A DNA stretch of 64,000 nt from JADJDM01 sp044352985 (GTDB lineage Bacteria; Bacteroidota; Bacteroidia; B-17B0; Aurantibacillaceae), in the NCBI GenBank assembly GCA_044352985.1, contig JBILCU010000008.1, positions 62,001 through 126,000 of the forward strand, in the 5' to 3' direction. Both the position numbers and the translations under genes were made by a program. Numbering within the stretch: position 1 is the first letter of the stretch; every line of letters starts with the position of its first letter. The notes beneath the pieces were generated by a model, which saw only the letters and a list, made by a program, of their open reading frames with translations, was not told where the DNA came from and ran no database searches. Below are positions 1 through 8,293 of the stretch, piece after piece.

Positions 1-1164
1 GTTTTTTGAAATATACAATCCTAATCCGGTTCCATCTATCGATCCAACATTTTTTGCCCTGTAAAATCGATTAAACACTTTACTTTTTTCATTTTCAGGT
101 ATACCTTTTCCAAAATCAACAACTTTTATTTTAATTTTTTCTTCAACTATATTCGATGATATAAAAATAGTTGTAGCTGAATATTTAATTGCATTTGAAA
201 GCAGATTATAAATAATATTTTTAAAAATCATTTTGTTAATCTGCACAATATTTTCCCCAACGTGTTTGTAACAAATTTCTTGATTATTAGCGCATAAAAC
301 TTTTATCTCATCCATTATTTGATTTATATAATTAGGCACATTTAAATCCAATGAATTAGAATAAAAATGCTCGGTTTTAGCAGATAAAAAATTATCTACT
401 ACATCAGTTAAATGCAAAACACAAGATTCAATTCTTTTTAAATGTTTTTTTCTGGTTATTTGATGCTCAGCTTTATCGTAAACACCTATTAAATACGTGC
501 TCGATAATATCGTACTCAAAGGAGTTTTAAGCTCATGTGAAACATAGGATACAAATTTATTTTTAATTATATCTAACTCTTTTGATTTCTTAATTGACGT
601 TAAAAGTTTATTATTTTTCCGAACTAATTCTTGATTAATTTTTATTAACTGATTACTTTTTAATGCCCTATCAATACAAATTTCAGCATAACGAGCATAC
701 ATTTCTATTTTTCTTAATGTATCCGATTTAAAATTAGAAGTAGATTTCGTTATAATCGTTATTAATCCTAATGATGTTCCGCTTATATCGTAAATTGGTG
801 TAAGTATAGCAGATTTTACATCTAAAAAATGTTCTAATGAAGTAGTTTTTATGTTTTTTAGTGTAGGTTCATGTTTTTTTATTACAATCGACTTTTTTGA
901 TTTAAAGAGCTTTTCAAGTATACTATCTGTTTTAAACAATTGGTTAAATTGGTTTATAAATTCTTCATTTATTCCTTTTAGTCCAAAATATTTAATCGAT
1001 CTACTTTTATTATCATTATATAATTCTAAATAACCCATTTCAGAATTACATATTTCAGTAGAAGTATTTATGATTTCATCGAAAAGTATATCAAGCGAAA
1101 GCGAATTACACAATCGTTTTAAAGAATTATTTAAAACTATTAACCAATCTTTATCTCTTACCAT
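1..1164 (-). CDS. sensor histidine kinase, GAF-like plus HisKA/HATPase (3' end outside window)
   Basis: I translated this from the minus strand; 388 residues are visible and the frame is open at the left edge, so the C-terminus is missing. Residues about 1-165 look like a GAF-type sensor region with no membrane segment, followed by a short helical linker (about 165-200). The H-box FVSYVSHELKTP puts the phospho-acceptor at His210. The N-box is NIIYNLLSNAIKYS (about 316-329), the G1 box DFGKGIP is at 350-356 and the G2 box GTGLGLYISKN is at 378-388. All catalytic boxes are intact. The family autophosphorylates on His and passes the phosphate to a response regulator; no regulator gene is adjacent on the visible side. 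A receiver domain could lie beyond the edge. The start ATG is the first in frame and is divergent from the next gene. Confidence 0.9.
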   Translation of the reverse strand, partial: MVRDKDWLIVLNNSLKRLCNSLSLDILFDEIINTSTEICNSEMGYLELYNDNKSRSIKYFGLKGINEEFINQFNQLFKTDSILEKLFKSKKSIVIKKHEPTLKNIKTTSLEHFLDVKSAILTPIYDISGTSLGLITIITKSTSNFKSDTLRKIEMYARYAEICIDRALKSNQLIKINQELVRKNNKLLTSIKKSKELDIIKNKFVSYVSHELKTPLSTILSSTYLIGVYDKAEHQITRKKHLKRIESCVLHLTDVVDNFLSAKTEHFYSNSLDLNVPNYINQIMDEIKVLCANNQEICYKHVGENIVQINKMIFKNIIYNLLSNAIKYSATTIFISSNIVEEKIKIKVVDFGKGIPENEKSKVFNRFYRAKNVGSIDGTGLGLYISKN

Positions 1165-1311
1165 ATTATTGTTTAATAATTTTTCATTAAAATTAATATT
1201 ATTTTAAACAAAACCAAGTCTTATTTTAAAATTATATTCAATCAAATTCTACACTATTTTGAATTTGTATTGATAAATCATTTATTTTAAACGTTATTAA
1301 ATTATGAATAT

Positions 1312-2628
1312 ATGTTTTGGAAATTTTTGAGATTTCTTTTTTTGCCGTACATCAAGTTTTATTTTAGAAAAAGTAAAGGGAAAAATTTGGAAGTAATAAA
1401 AACGGATTCCCCTGTTTTAATTGCTTTAAATCATCCCAATGCGTTTATTGACTCTATAGCGTTTTCTTGTATCCTATATAATCCAAGAACTTATTATATG
1501 GCTCGTGGCGATGCATTTAAAAAAGGCTTTATAAGTTATGTTCTTACTTCAACTGGTATAATTCCAATTTTTAGATTAAGAGATGGGGGAATTGAAGGAG
1601 TAAAGAAAAATAACGAATCGTTTTCCATAGCTTATAAAATGTGGAATAGAGGAAAAAAAATAATTGTTTTTCCAGAGGGATTATGTATTCAGGAAAGAAG
1701 ATTAAGACCAATTCAAAAAGGAACAGCTAGGATGGCTTTTGGGTTTAGTGAAGAAATGAAACGAGATGATTTTTTAATTATTCCGGTAAGCGTTACTTAT
1801 TCTCATCCTTCAAAATTTGGTTCAGATATTTTTTATGAAGTGGGCAAACCTATACAGGTTAAAAATTATCTTAATTTATATCAAACTAGTCCGGCAAAAG
1901 CAGTTAACGATTTAACTCGTGATTTAGAAAGTGAACTTAAAAAAATTACTCCGCATTTAAATGATAAAGATGGAGATATTTTACTCGAACAACTGCAGGA
2001 AATTTACAAGTATCAATACCTAGAAGAGAATAACAAAAACACAAATGATCTTGAAATGCATCAGCAATTTTGGTTTTTTATTACAGAAAAACTAAATGTT
2101 ATATATGAAAATTCTCCTGAATTACTTCAACAATTAAAAATAAAATCAGCAAACTATTTTAATTTACTCCAACAAAATAAAATACATGATAAAAGCATTT
2201 ACTCGCATATAAAAAATAAACCAGCTTCAGCGGCATTTTCAGTTATTGTTTTAGTAGCTGGTTTTCCAATTTATGTACTAGCTAAAACACTTCACTTTCT
2301 TCCTAAATTTTTAGCCGAATTTATTGCAAACAAAACCTGCAAAAACATTGAATTTTACGCTTCTGTAAATTTTGTTTCAGGGGCATTTTTTTCATTATTT
2401 TATTTAATTATCGAGTTTAGTGTTATTTGGCTCATGTTTCATTTATGGTGGTTATTGCCTCTTTATTTAGTCACTAAAATCATGATCTCTAAAATTGCAT
2501 TATCCTATTCAAGAAATGTTAAACATTTAATTTCTGACTTAAAACTATTAAATATAAAATCATCCCATAAAAACAAATTTGATCAGCTGATTAATTTAAG
2601 AAATGACGTTATTGAAATCATTAAATGA
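1312..2628 (+). CDS. PlsC-like 1-acylglycerol-3-phosphate O-acyltransferase family protein
   Basis: A membrane-associated acyltransferase of the LPLAT/PlsC superfamily, 438 residues. Block I is NHPNAFID at 40-47 (His41, Asp47). The spacing is H-x5-D rather than the textbook H-x4-D. Block III is FPEG at 120-123, followed by a basic stretch and QKGTARMAFG. The first half is the catalytic domain; residues about 305-330 and 350-400 are strongly hydrophobic and probably anchor the protein. The likely role is acyl transfer onto a glycerolipid or related lipid acceptor; the exact acceptor cannot be read from the sequence. It is divergent from the histidine kinase and leads a rightward run of envelope genes. 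Confidence 0.85.
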   Translation: MFWKFLRFLFLPYIKFYFRKSKGKNLEVIKTDSPVLIALNHPNAFIDSIAFSCILYNPRTYYMARGDAFKKGFISYVLTSTGIIPIFRLRDGGIEGVKKNNESFSIAYKMWNRGKKIIVFPEGLCIQERRLRPIQKGTARMAFGFSEEMKRDDFLIIPVSVTYSHPSKFGSDIFYEVGKPIQVKNYLNLYQTSPAKAVNDLTRDLESELKKITPHLNDKDGDILLEQLQEIYKYQYLEENNKNTNDLEMHQQFWFFITEKLNVIYENSPELLQQLKIKSANYFNLLQQNKIHDKSIYSHIKNKPASAAFSVIVLVAGFPIYVLAKTLHFLPKFLAEFIANKTCKNIEFYASVNFVSGAFFSLFYLIIEFSVIWLMFHLWWLLPLYLVTKIMISKIALSYSRNVKHLISDLKLLNIKSSHKNKFDQLINLRNDVIEIIK

Positions 2629-2694
2629 GTTTGGCATGCAGTTTGAAATTAAAACGGTAACAAATCATATTTTAATTCGTTAATACATAAAACC

Positions 2695-3528
2695 ATGAAC
2701 AATTTTTTTAAAATAGTATCAGGTACAATTGGATTAAGCTTAATCATTGCTGCAAACCATAAAAATCAAATTACATCTGAAATAAATTTTTTAACCAAAA
2801 ATCAACATTTAAAAGAGTTCCCAATTAAATCCAATTCTGCTTTTAAAGAAGGAGAAGTGCTAACCTATAAATTACATTACGGATTAATTGATGCTGCAGA
2901 AGCAACTTTGGAAGTTAAACCAAATACAACAAAAATAGGTAGCAGAGAATGTTATCACATTGTTGGTAATGGAGTTTCAAAGGGCACATTTGATTACTTT
3001 TTTAAAGTAAGAGATAAGTATGAAAGTTACGTGGATAAAGATGCTTTAATTCCATGGGTTTTCAGCAGAAATTGTAATGAAGGTGGTTACTTAATTTATC
3101 AAAATTATTTTTTTAATCATTACGCTAACAAGGTTGATGTTGGAAATGGAGAAACACATTTGTTTACAGAAAACACCCAAGATATGATTTCGGCATTTTA
3201 TGCCGCTCGAAATATGGATTTTACGAGCGCTAAAATCGGTGATGTTTTTGCATTAAATTGCTTTATAGATAAAGAAAACTGGCCTTTGCAAATAAGATAC
3301 ATAGGTAAAGAAACGATTGACAGTGAAGTTGGAAAAATAAGATGTATAAAGTTTAGACCTATTGTGCAAAAAGGAAGGGTTTTTAAAAAAGAAGAAGATT
3401 TAACCATTTGGATTTCAGACGACAAAAATCATATTCCGGTAAGAGGTCAAGCAAAAATTTTAATTGGTTCGGTTAAAATGGATTTAATAGGGTTTAAAAA
3501 CATCAACAATCCAATTGCTAAACAATAA
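2695..3528 (+). CDS. DUF3108 domain-containing secreted protein
   Basis: A 277-residue protein with an N-terminal hydrophobic stretch (about residues 3-20) consistent with export. From residue about 50 it matches the DUF3108 pattern: FKEGEVLTYKLHYG, then DAAEATLEV and a C-terminal IRCIKFRPIV section. DUF3108 proteins are exported, beta-rich and of unknown biochemical role; they occur widely in Bacteroidota and Proteobacteria. The stop is one base from the ATG of the rhomboid gene, so the two are probably co-transcribed. Confidence 0.8.
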   Translation: MNNFFKIVSGTIGLSLIIAANHKNQITSEINFLTKNQHLKEFPIKSNSAFKEGEVLTYKLHYGLIDAAEATLEVKPNTTKIGSRECYHIVGNGVSKGTFDYFFKVRDKYESYVDKDALIPWVFSRNCNEGGYLIYQNYFFNHYANKVDVGNGETHLFTENTQDMISAFYAARNMDFTSAKIGDVFALNCFIDKENWPLQIRYIGKETIDSEVGKIRCIKFRPIVQKGRVFKKEEDLTIWISDDKNHIPVRGQAKILIGSVKMDLIGFKNINNPIAKQ

Positions 3529-3529
3529 A

Positions 3530-4249
3530 ATGAACAAAGAACCTGGTTTTTCACGCGCATTGTTGTTTCCATTATTCGCATTGTTAATTATCTGGATTTC
3601 ATTTTATTTCGATCAACATTTTAAATTAAACGCTTTTCGATACGGATTAATTCCAAGAAATTTAAATGGCCTAATAGGGGTTTTCTCCATGCCATTTATT
3701 CATGGTGATGTTTTACATATTTTATCAAATACTTTCCCTTTTTTAATATTAGCTACTTTTCTTAATTATAATTATCACGAAATTTCGAAACAGGTAACTT
3801 TTGGAATTTATTTAATATCCGGATTTTTAGTTTGGTCATTTGCAGATTTGGATAGTATTTCAACCATGAAATCATATCACATTGGTGCAAGCGGAATTGT
3901 TTACGGTTTATCTGGTTTCTTATTTTTTTCTGGGATTATTCGTAAACGAAAAGATTTGTTTGCCATTTCATTATTGGTAACATTTTTATATGGCACCATT
4001 ATTTGGGGCATTTTTCCTGAAAATTTTCAGAAAGCAATCAACTACATACCTAAAACGCAAAAAGTATCGTGGGAAGGTCATTTATTTGGATTTTTAAGCG
4101 GGACATTATTGGCATTTTTATATAGAAAAAAAGGAAAACAACTTCCCTCCTATTCCTGGGAAGTTAATAATGATGCTGAACTTGATGAATCAAATCCGTA
4201 TTGGCTAGTTGATGAAAACGATGTAACAGAAAATGAAAAAAAGGAATAA
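3530..4249 (+). CDS. rhomboid family intramembrane serine protease
   Basis: A polytopic membrane protease, 239 residues from the ATG chosen here. An upstream TTG at 3515 is possible but lies inside the DUF3108 gene. The catalytic serine lies in GASG (Ser121) and the partner histidine in WEGHLFGF (His184). The oxyanion-side motif HILSNT gives His63 and Asn67. About six membrane segments are visible. Rhomboids cleave substrates within or near the membrane; the substrate here is unknown. The gene sits immediately behind the DUF3108 gene. The C-terminal 40 residues are acidic and presumably cytoplasmic. Confidence 0.9.
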   Translation: MNKEPGFSRALLFPLFALLIIWISFYFDQHFKLNAFRYGLIPRNLNGLIGVFSMPFIHGDVLHILSNTFPFLILATFLNYNYHEISKQVTFGIYLISGFLVWSFADLDSISTMKSYHIGASGIVYGLSGFLFFSGIIRKRKDLFAISLLVTFLYGTIIWGIFPENFQKAINYIPKTQKVSWEGHLFGFLSGTLLAFLYRKKGKQLPSYSWEVNNDAELDESNPYWLVDENDVTENEKKE

Positions 4250-4322
4250 TCTACCCATTTCAAAAAAAGCTCATTGAATATTGTAATCAAAATTGATTAA
4301 TTTTACGGTAATTACTTATAAC

Positions 4323-5411
4323 GTGAACTACAAATCATATTTAATTCCTGTACTTTCTCTTGCTGCCGTAGTTTTATTCATTTGGATTTTCACTAAAGTT
4401 GTTATTTATATTTTAATAGCTTCAGTTCTTGCTCTAATATGCAGACCATTAGTACTTTTATTATCTAAAATTAAAGTTGGGAAATTTGATCTTCCTGATT
4501 CTTTACAATCCATACTTTCATTAAGTACCGTAGTAAGTGTAATTTTCTTATTGTTTTATTTCTTTGTACCGATAATGGTTAAGGAAATTAAATTTTTGTC
4601 TACATTAAATTTTACCGAGGTATTTACCGATATCATTTCTCAATTCCCAACACTTAAAAATCTGCTTTTAAATTTTGGCACCGAAAAACAAATTACCGAT
4701 TCAATAAGTCAACAAATTAATAAATCGCTGAATTTTAGTAACATAGGCTCTCTTTTAAACGGATTTATTTCAACTACTAGTAGTGTTTTAGGCGGAACTT
4801 TAGCTGTACTTTTTATTACTTTTTTCCTTTTAAAAGACAATAAAATGCTTTATAATTCAATATTATTAATTACACCTACAAAACTTGAAAACGAAATTAT
4901 TACAATTTTAAGAAACACTCAAAGCTTACTTTCTAAGTATTTTATTGGTTTATCAATTGATGTTCTAATTGTTTCTTTAACTGTTACCGGAACCATGTTT
5001 TTTTTAGGAATTAAAAACGCAGTTTTGATAGGTATTTTTACAGGGTTAATGAATATTATTCCTTATGTAGGCCCACTAATTAGTTTTCTTTTTGCTTTGT
5101 TACTTGGCATTACAGGATGTATAGAATTTGGTCATGTAACTGAAATAGGTAATGTAATAACTAAAATATTTTTCACCTTACTTACTATTAATTTAATTGA
5201 TGGTATTATTATTCAGCCTTATATTTTTAGCAGCTCTGTTAAAGCACATCCTTTGGAAATATTTTTAGTTATTATGATGGCCGCTTCTGTAGCGGGAATT
5301 TGGGGCATGGTGGTTGCCATACCAACTTACACGCTAATACGAATTATTGCTAAAGAATTTTTGGATAATTTTAAATTCTTTAAAAAAATTACCGAAAATA
5401 TTCCTGAATGA
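4323..5411 (+). CDS. AI-2E family transporter (YdiK/PerM-like)
   Basis: A polytopic inner-membrane protein of the AI-2E/UPF0118 exporter family, 363 residues from the GTG used here. The reading frame stays open upstream to a TTG at 4293, but that codon lies in what looks like promoter sequence, so the GTG is preferred. There are paired helices at the N-terminus, a soluble stretch (about 100-150) and a helical C-terminal half with the family-typical GLMNIIPYVGP and IIQPYIFS segments. Family members have been linked to AI-2 or ion export; the substrate is not predictable. It overlaps the next gene by ATGA. Confidence 0.85.
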   Translation: MNYKSYLIPVLSLAAVVLFIWIFTKVVIYILIASVLALICRPLVLLLSKIKVGKFDLPDSLQSILSLSTVVSVIFLLFYFFVPIMVKEIKFLSTLNFTEVFTDIISQFPTLKNLLLNFGTEKQITDSISQQINKSLNFSNIGSLLNGFISTTSSVLGGTLAVLFITFFLLKDNKMLYNSILLITPTKLENEIITILRNTQSLLSKYFIGLSIDVLIVSLTVTGTMFFLGIKNAVLIGIFTGLMNIIPYVGPLISFLFALLLGITGCIEFGHVTEIGNVITKIFFTLLTINLIDGIIIQPYIFSSSVKAHPLEIFLVIMMAASVAGIWGMVVAIPTYTLIRIIAKEFLDNFKFFKKITENIPE

Positions 5412-6064
5412 AAAGTATTCTATCTTTTCTTAATGATTTAAAAAACCATAATTCTAGAGAATGGTTTGAATTGAATAAATCACATTATCAAAAAGCAAAA
5501 CAGGATTTTATTTTATTAACTCAGCAAGTTATTGAAGAATGTGTGAAGTTTGACCCATTGCTTATAGATACTGATGCTGCTAAATCTATTTTCAGAATAA
5601 ACAGAGACGTTCGCTTTAGCAAGGATAAATCACCTTATAAAACCAATTTTGGCGCAAGCATCAATCCGGGTGGAAAAAAGTCGATGATTCCGGGTTATTA
5701 CATTCATATTGAACCAGGCAAATCTTTTTTAGCAGCGGGTTGTTATATGCCCGAGTCAACTTTTCTTTCTGCAATTAGACAGGAAATTGATTACAATTTT
5801 GAAGAATTTAGCGCTATTGTAAATAATCAGGATTTTAGAGCTGATTTTGTCAAGTTATCCGAAGAAGATGCGCTAAAAAAAACACCAAAAGGCTTTGAAA
5901 AAGATAATCCTGCATCTGAATTTTTAAAATTGAAACACTTTATTGCCGTAAAAGATTTAACTGACGATCAATTAATAAAACCAAACTTTTACAAAGAAGT
6001 TTCTAAAACTTTTTATACAGCGATTGAATTAAACAAATTTTTAAGAAGAGCAAAAGAAGTATAG
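5408..6064 (+). CDS. DUF2461 family protein
   Basis: A 218-residue soluble protein of the DUF2461 (TIGR02453) family. The N-terminal LNDLKNHNSREWFELNK and the RINRDVRFSKDKSPYKTNFG stretch (about residues 63-82) are characteristic, as is GYYIHIEPG. No function is established for the family. The start overlaps the preceding transporter stop by four bases, indicating translational coupling. It converges on the lipoprotein gene with no gap. Confidence 0.8.
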   Translation: MKSILSFLNDLKNHNSREWFELNKSHYQKAKQDFILLTQQVIEECVKFDPLLIDTDAAKSIFRINRDVRFSKDKSPYKTNFGASINPGGKKSMIPGYYIHIEPGKSFLAAGCYMPESTFLSAIRQEIDYNFEEFSAIVNNQDFRADFVKLSEEDALKKTPKGFEKDNPASEFLKLKHFIAVKDLTDDQLIKPNFYKEVSKTFYTAIELNKFLRRAKEV

Positions 6065-6607
6065 TTATTCTTCCTTATACACCAAAAGATTTATAATACC
6101 TGTTTCTGTAGTACTGTTATCAGTTAATGATATGGAAAAATTACGTTTTTGAGAATCAAAACAATTAAATACATAAACGCCTTTATCCATTAATGGCGCT
6201 GTGTATTTTACACGGTAATAATTTTTTAAAGATTCCAGAATTTTACCAGCTTCATCAATACTTTTACATTGAATTCTAGCTTCAATTTCAGTTAAAGTAT
6301 CTCCTGTAAAATTGTAGGCAATATCGTATTTTGTCAAACTATCAACAGTGAAATTATACAATAAATAATCTACATCTAACTCATCAGGTTTTTTATATTC
6401 TTTTGATTTTACATCATTCAGTTTATTGCCCAATTCAGCTCCATGAATAATTCCTATCGAATCGTTTATAATTGAATCCAAGGCAAAATGATATTCGGGG
6501 AAAATTCTATTTAATTCATCTTGCTCTTTATTATTTGAGCAAGATGAATTAAAAACAACAATTAAAATTGCTAAAAGAAATACTTGATTTAGTTGACGAA
6601 ACCTCAT
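6065..6607 (-). CDS. small lipoprotein, function unknown
   Basis: A 180-residue protein with a hydrophobic signal (about residues 8-20) ending in NSSC, a plausible lipobox with lipidated Cys23. The remainder is acidic and mixed alpha/beta with no domain I recognise. It starts directly after the lysS stop with no intergenic base, so it is probably co-transcribed with lysS. The link to lysyl-tRNA synthetase is probably positional, not functional. Confidence 0.7.
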   Translation of the reverse strand: MRFRQLNQVFLLAILIVVFNSSCSNNKEQDELNRIFPEYHFALDSIINDSIGIIHGAELGNKLNDVKSKEYKKPDELDVDYLLYNFTVDSLTKYDIAYNFTGDTLTEIEARIQCKSIDEAGKILESLKNYYRVKYTAPLMDKGVYVFNCFDSQKRNFSISLTDNSTTETGIINLLVYKEE

Positions 6608-8152
6608 TTAATTTTCAATTTCTTTATCCGTAGATTCCTGTGTTTTTTCCGGACGCATTTGCGGGAAAAACAAAACATCTTGAATAGATGGTTGATTAGT
6701 TAACAACATGCATAAACGATCAATACCGATTCCAATACCGGCAGTTGGAGGCATGCCATATTCTAATGCACGTAAAAAGTCGTGATCAATAAACATTGCT
6801 TCATCATCACCTCTTTCCATTAATTTCACTTGTTCTTCAAATCGCTCTCGCTGATCTATTGGGTCGTTTAACTCACTATAAGCGTTGGCAATTTCTTTAC
6901 CGTTAATCATTAATTCAAAACGCTCCACTAAACCTTCTTTTTCACGGTGTTTTTTAGTCAACGGACTCATCTCAACTGGATAATCGGTAATAAATGTTGG
7001 TTGAATATAATTTGCCTCACACTTTTCTCCGAAAATTGCATCAATTAGTTTTCCTTTGCCCATGCTGTCACTCACTTCAATATGCAATTTTTTACAGGTT
7101 GCTTTCAATTCTTCTTCATTCATTGCACTTACATCAATCCCTGTATGTTCTATAATAGCATCAAAAATAGAAATACGTTTGAAAGGTGCGGCAAAATTGA
7201 TGGTTTTATCTCCAACAGGTAACTCTGTTGTTCCATGTAAATCCATGGCCACTTTTTCCAATAATTTTTCTGTGGTGTTCATCATCCAGAAATAATCGCG
7301 GTAAGCCACGTAAAATTCCAAAATGGTAAACTCAGGATTGTGAGTTCTGTCCATTCCTTCGTTACGGAAGTTCCTAGAAAACTCATACACCCAATCAAAC
7401 CCTCCAACAATTAATCGTTTTAAATACAATTCATTTGCAATTCGCATATATAATGGAATGTCTAAGGCATTATGATGCGTAATAAATGGACGAGCAGTTG
7501 CGCCACCTGGTATGGATTGTAGAACTGGAGTATCCACTTCCAAAGCTCCTTTATCATTTAAGAAATTACGAATAGAATTAACTAGTTTGGTACGTTGCTC
7601 AAAGGTTTTCTTAACTTTTGGGTTTATAATTAAATCAACATAACGTTGGCGATATCGAAATTCAGGATCAGAAACTTCATCAAACGAATTACCTTGTTCA
7701 TCTGTTTTTACAACAGGAAGGGGTTTTAAGGATTTACTTAATAATTTCAATGAAGTTACATGTATTGAAATCTCACCTACTTTGGTTGTAAATACATAAC
7801 CTTCTAAACCTAAAATATCTCCTAAATCAATGCATTTTTTCCATAACAAATCGTAGGTACTTTTATCTTCTCCCGGACAAATATCATCACGTTTTACATA
7901 AATCTGTATTCGTCCACTTGCATCCTGAATTTCAGCAAATGCAGCCTTTCCCATATCGCGCATACTCATTAGTCTTCCGGCAATGCTGATATTTTTATAA
8001 TTTATTTTATCTCGTTCGTAGTTTTGTTTAATGTCGGCAGCAGTTACATTGATTTTAAATTCATCAGCCGGATAAGGATCTATCCCTAATTTTTTTATTT
8101 CTTCCAGTTTTTGTCTGCGTAAAATTTCGTGTTCGCTTAGTTGATTTTGCAT
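6608..8152 (-). CDS. lysS: lysyl-tRNA synthetase, class II
   Basis: Charges tRNA-Lys with lysine using ATP in the cytoplasm. The protein has 514 residues, normal for class II LysRS. The N-terminal OB-fold anticodon domain spans about 50-150 (ISIAGRLMSMRDMGKAAF). The catalytic core follows, with motif 2 FRNEGMDRTHNPEF at about 262-275 and motif 3 GIGIGIDR at 472-479. The KxD/NPEF substrate signature is intact. The start ATG is preceded by an A/T-rich leader without a Shine-Dalgarno, as expected for the phylum. It is divergent from the pseudouridine synthase. Confidence 0.97.
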   Translation of the reverse strand: MQNQLSEHEILRRQKLEEIKKLGIDPYPADEFKINVTAADIKQNYERDKINYKNISIAGRLMSMRDMGKAAFAEIQDASGRIQIYVKRDDICPGEDKSTYDLLWKKCIDLGDILGLEGYVFTTKVGEISIHVTSLKLLSKSLKPLPVVKTDEQGNSFDEVSDPEFRYRQRYVDLIINPKVKKTFEQRTKLVNSIRNFLNDKGALEVDTPVLQSIPGGATARPFITHHNALDIPLYMRIANELYLKRLIVGGFDWVYEFSRNFRNEGMDRTHNPEFTILEFYVAYRDYFWMMNTTEKLLEKVAMDLHGTTELPVGDKTINFAAPFKRISIFDAIIEHTGIDVSAMNEEELKATCKKLHIEVSDSMGKGKLIDAIFGEKCEANYIQPTFITDYPVEMSPLTKKHREKEGLVERFELMINGKEIANAYSELNDPIDQRERFEEQVKLMERGDDEAMFIDHDFLRALEYGMPPTAGIGIGIDRLCMLLTNQPSIQDVLFFPQMRPEKTQESTDKEIEN

Positions 8153-8293
8153 AGTGATTTAAAAAAACGCTAAGATACAATTTTATGTGCAAATCTATTT
8201 TGTTCTATTAATTTCCATTCAATTATATTCAACTATCTTTACAAAAAATTACTCATTTTACTATTTCATAAAATGGAGTAATAAAAAAATAGC

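Noticed and set aside
851..1033. 60-codon plus-strand ORF
   Set aside because: It is a shadow inside the GAF region of the histidine kinase on the other strand, which has clear family motifs.
8153..8293. thrS-like tRNA-mimic in the lysS leader
   Set aside because: I looked for a hairpin with a lysine anticodon loop upstream of lysS and found none.
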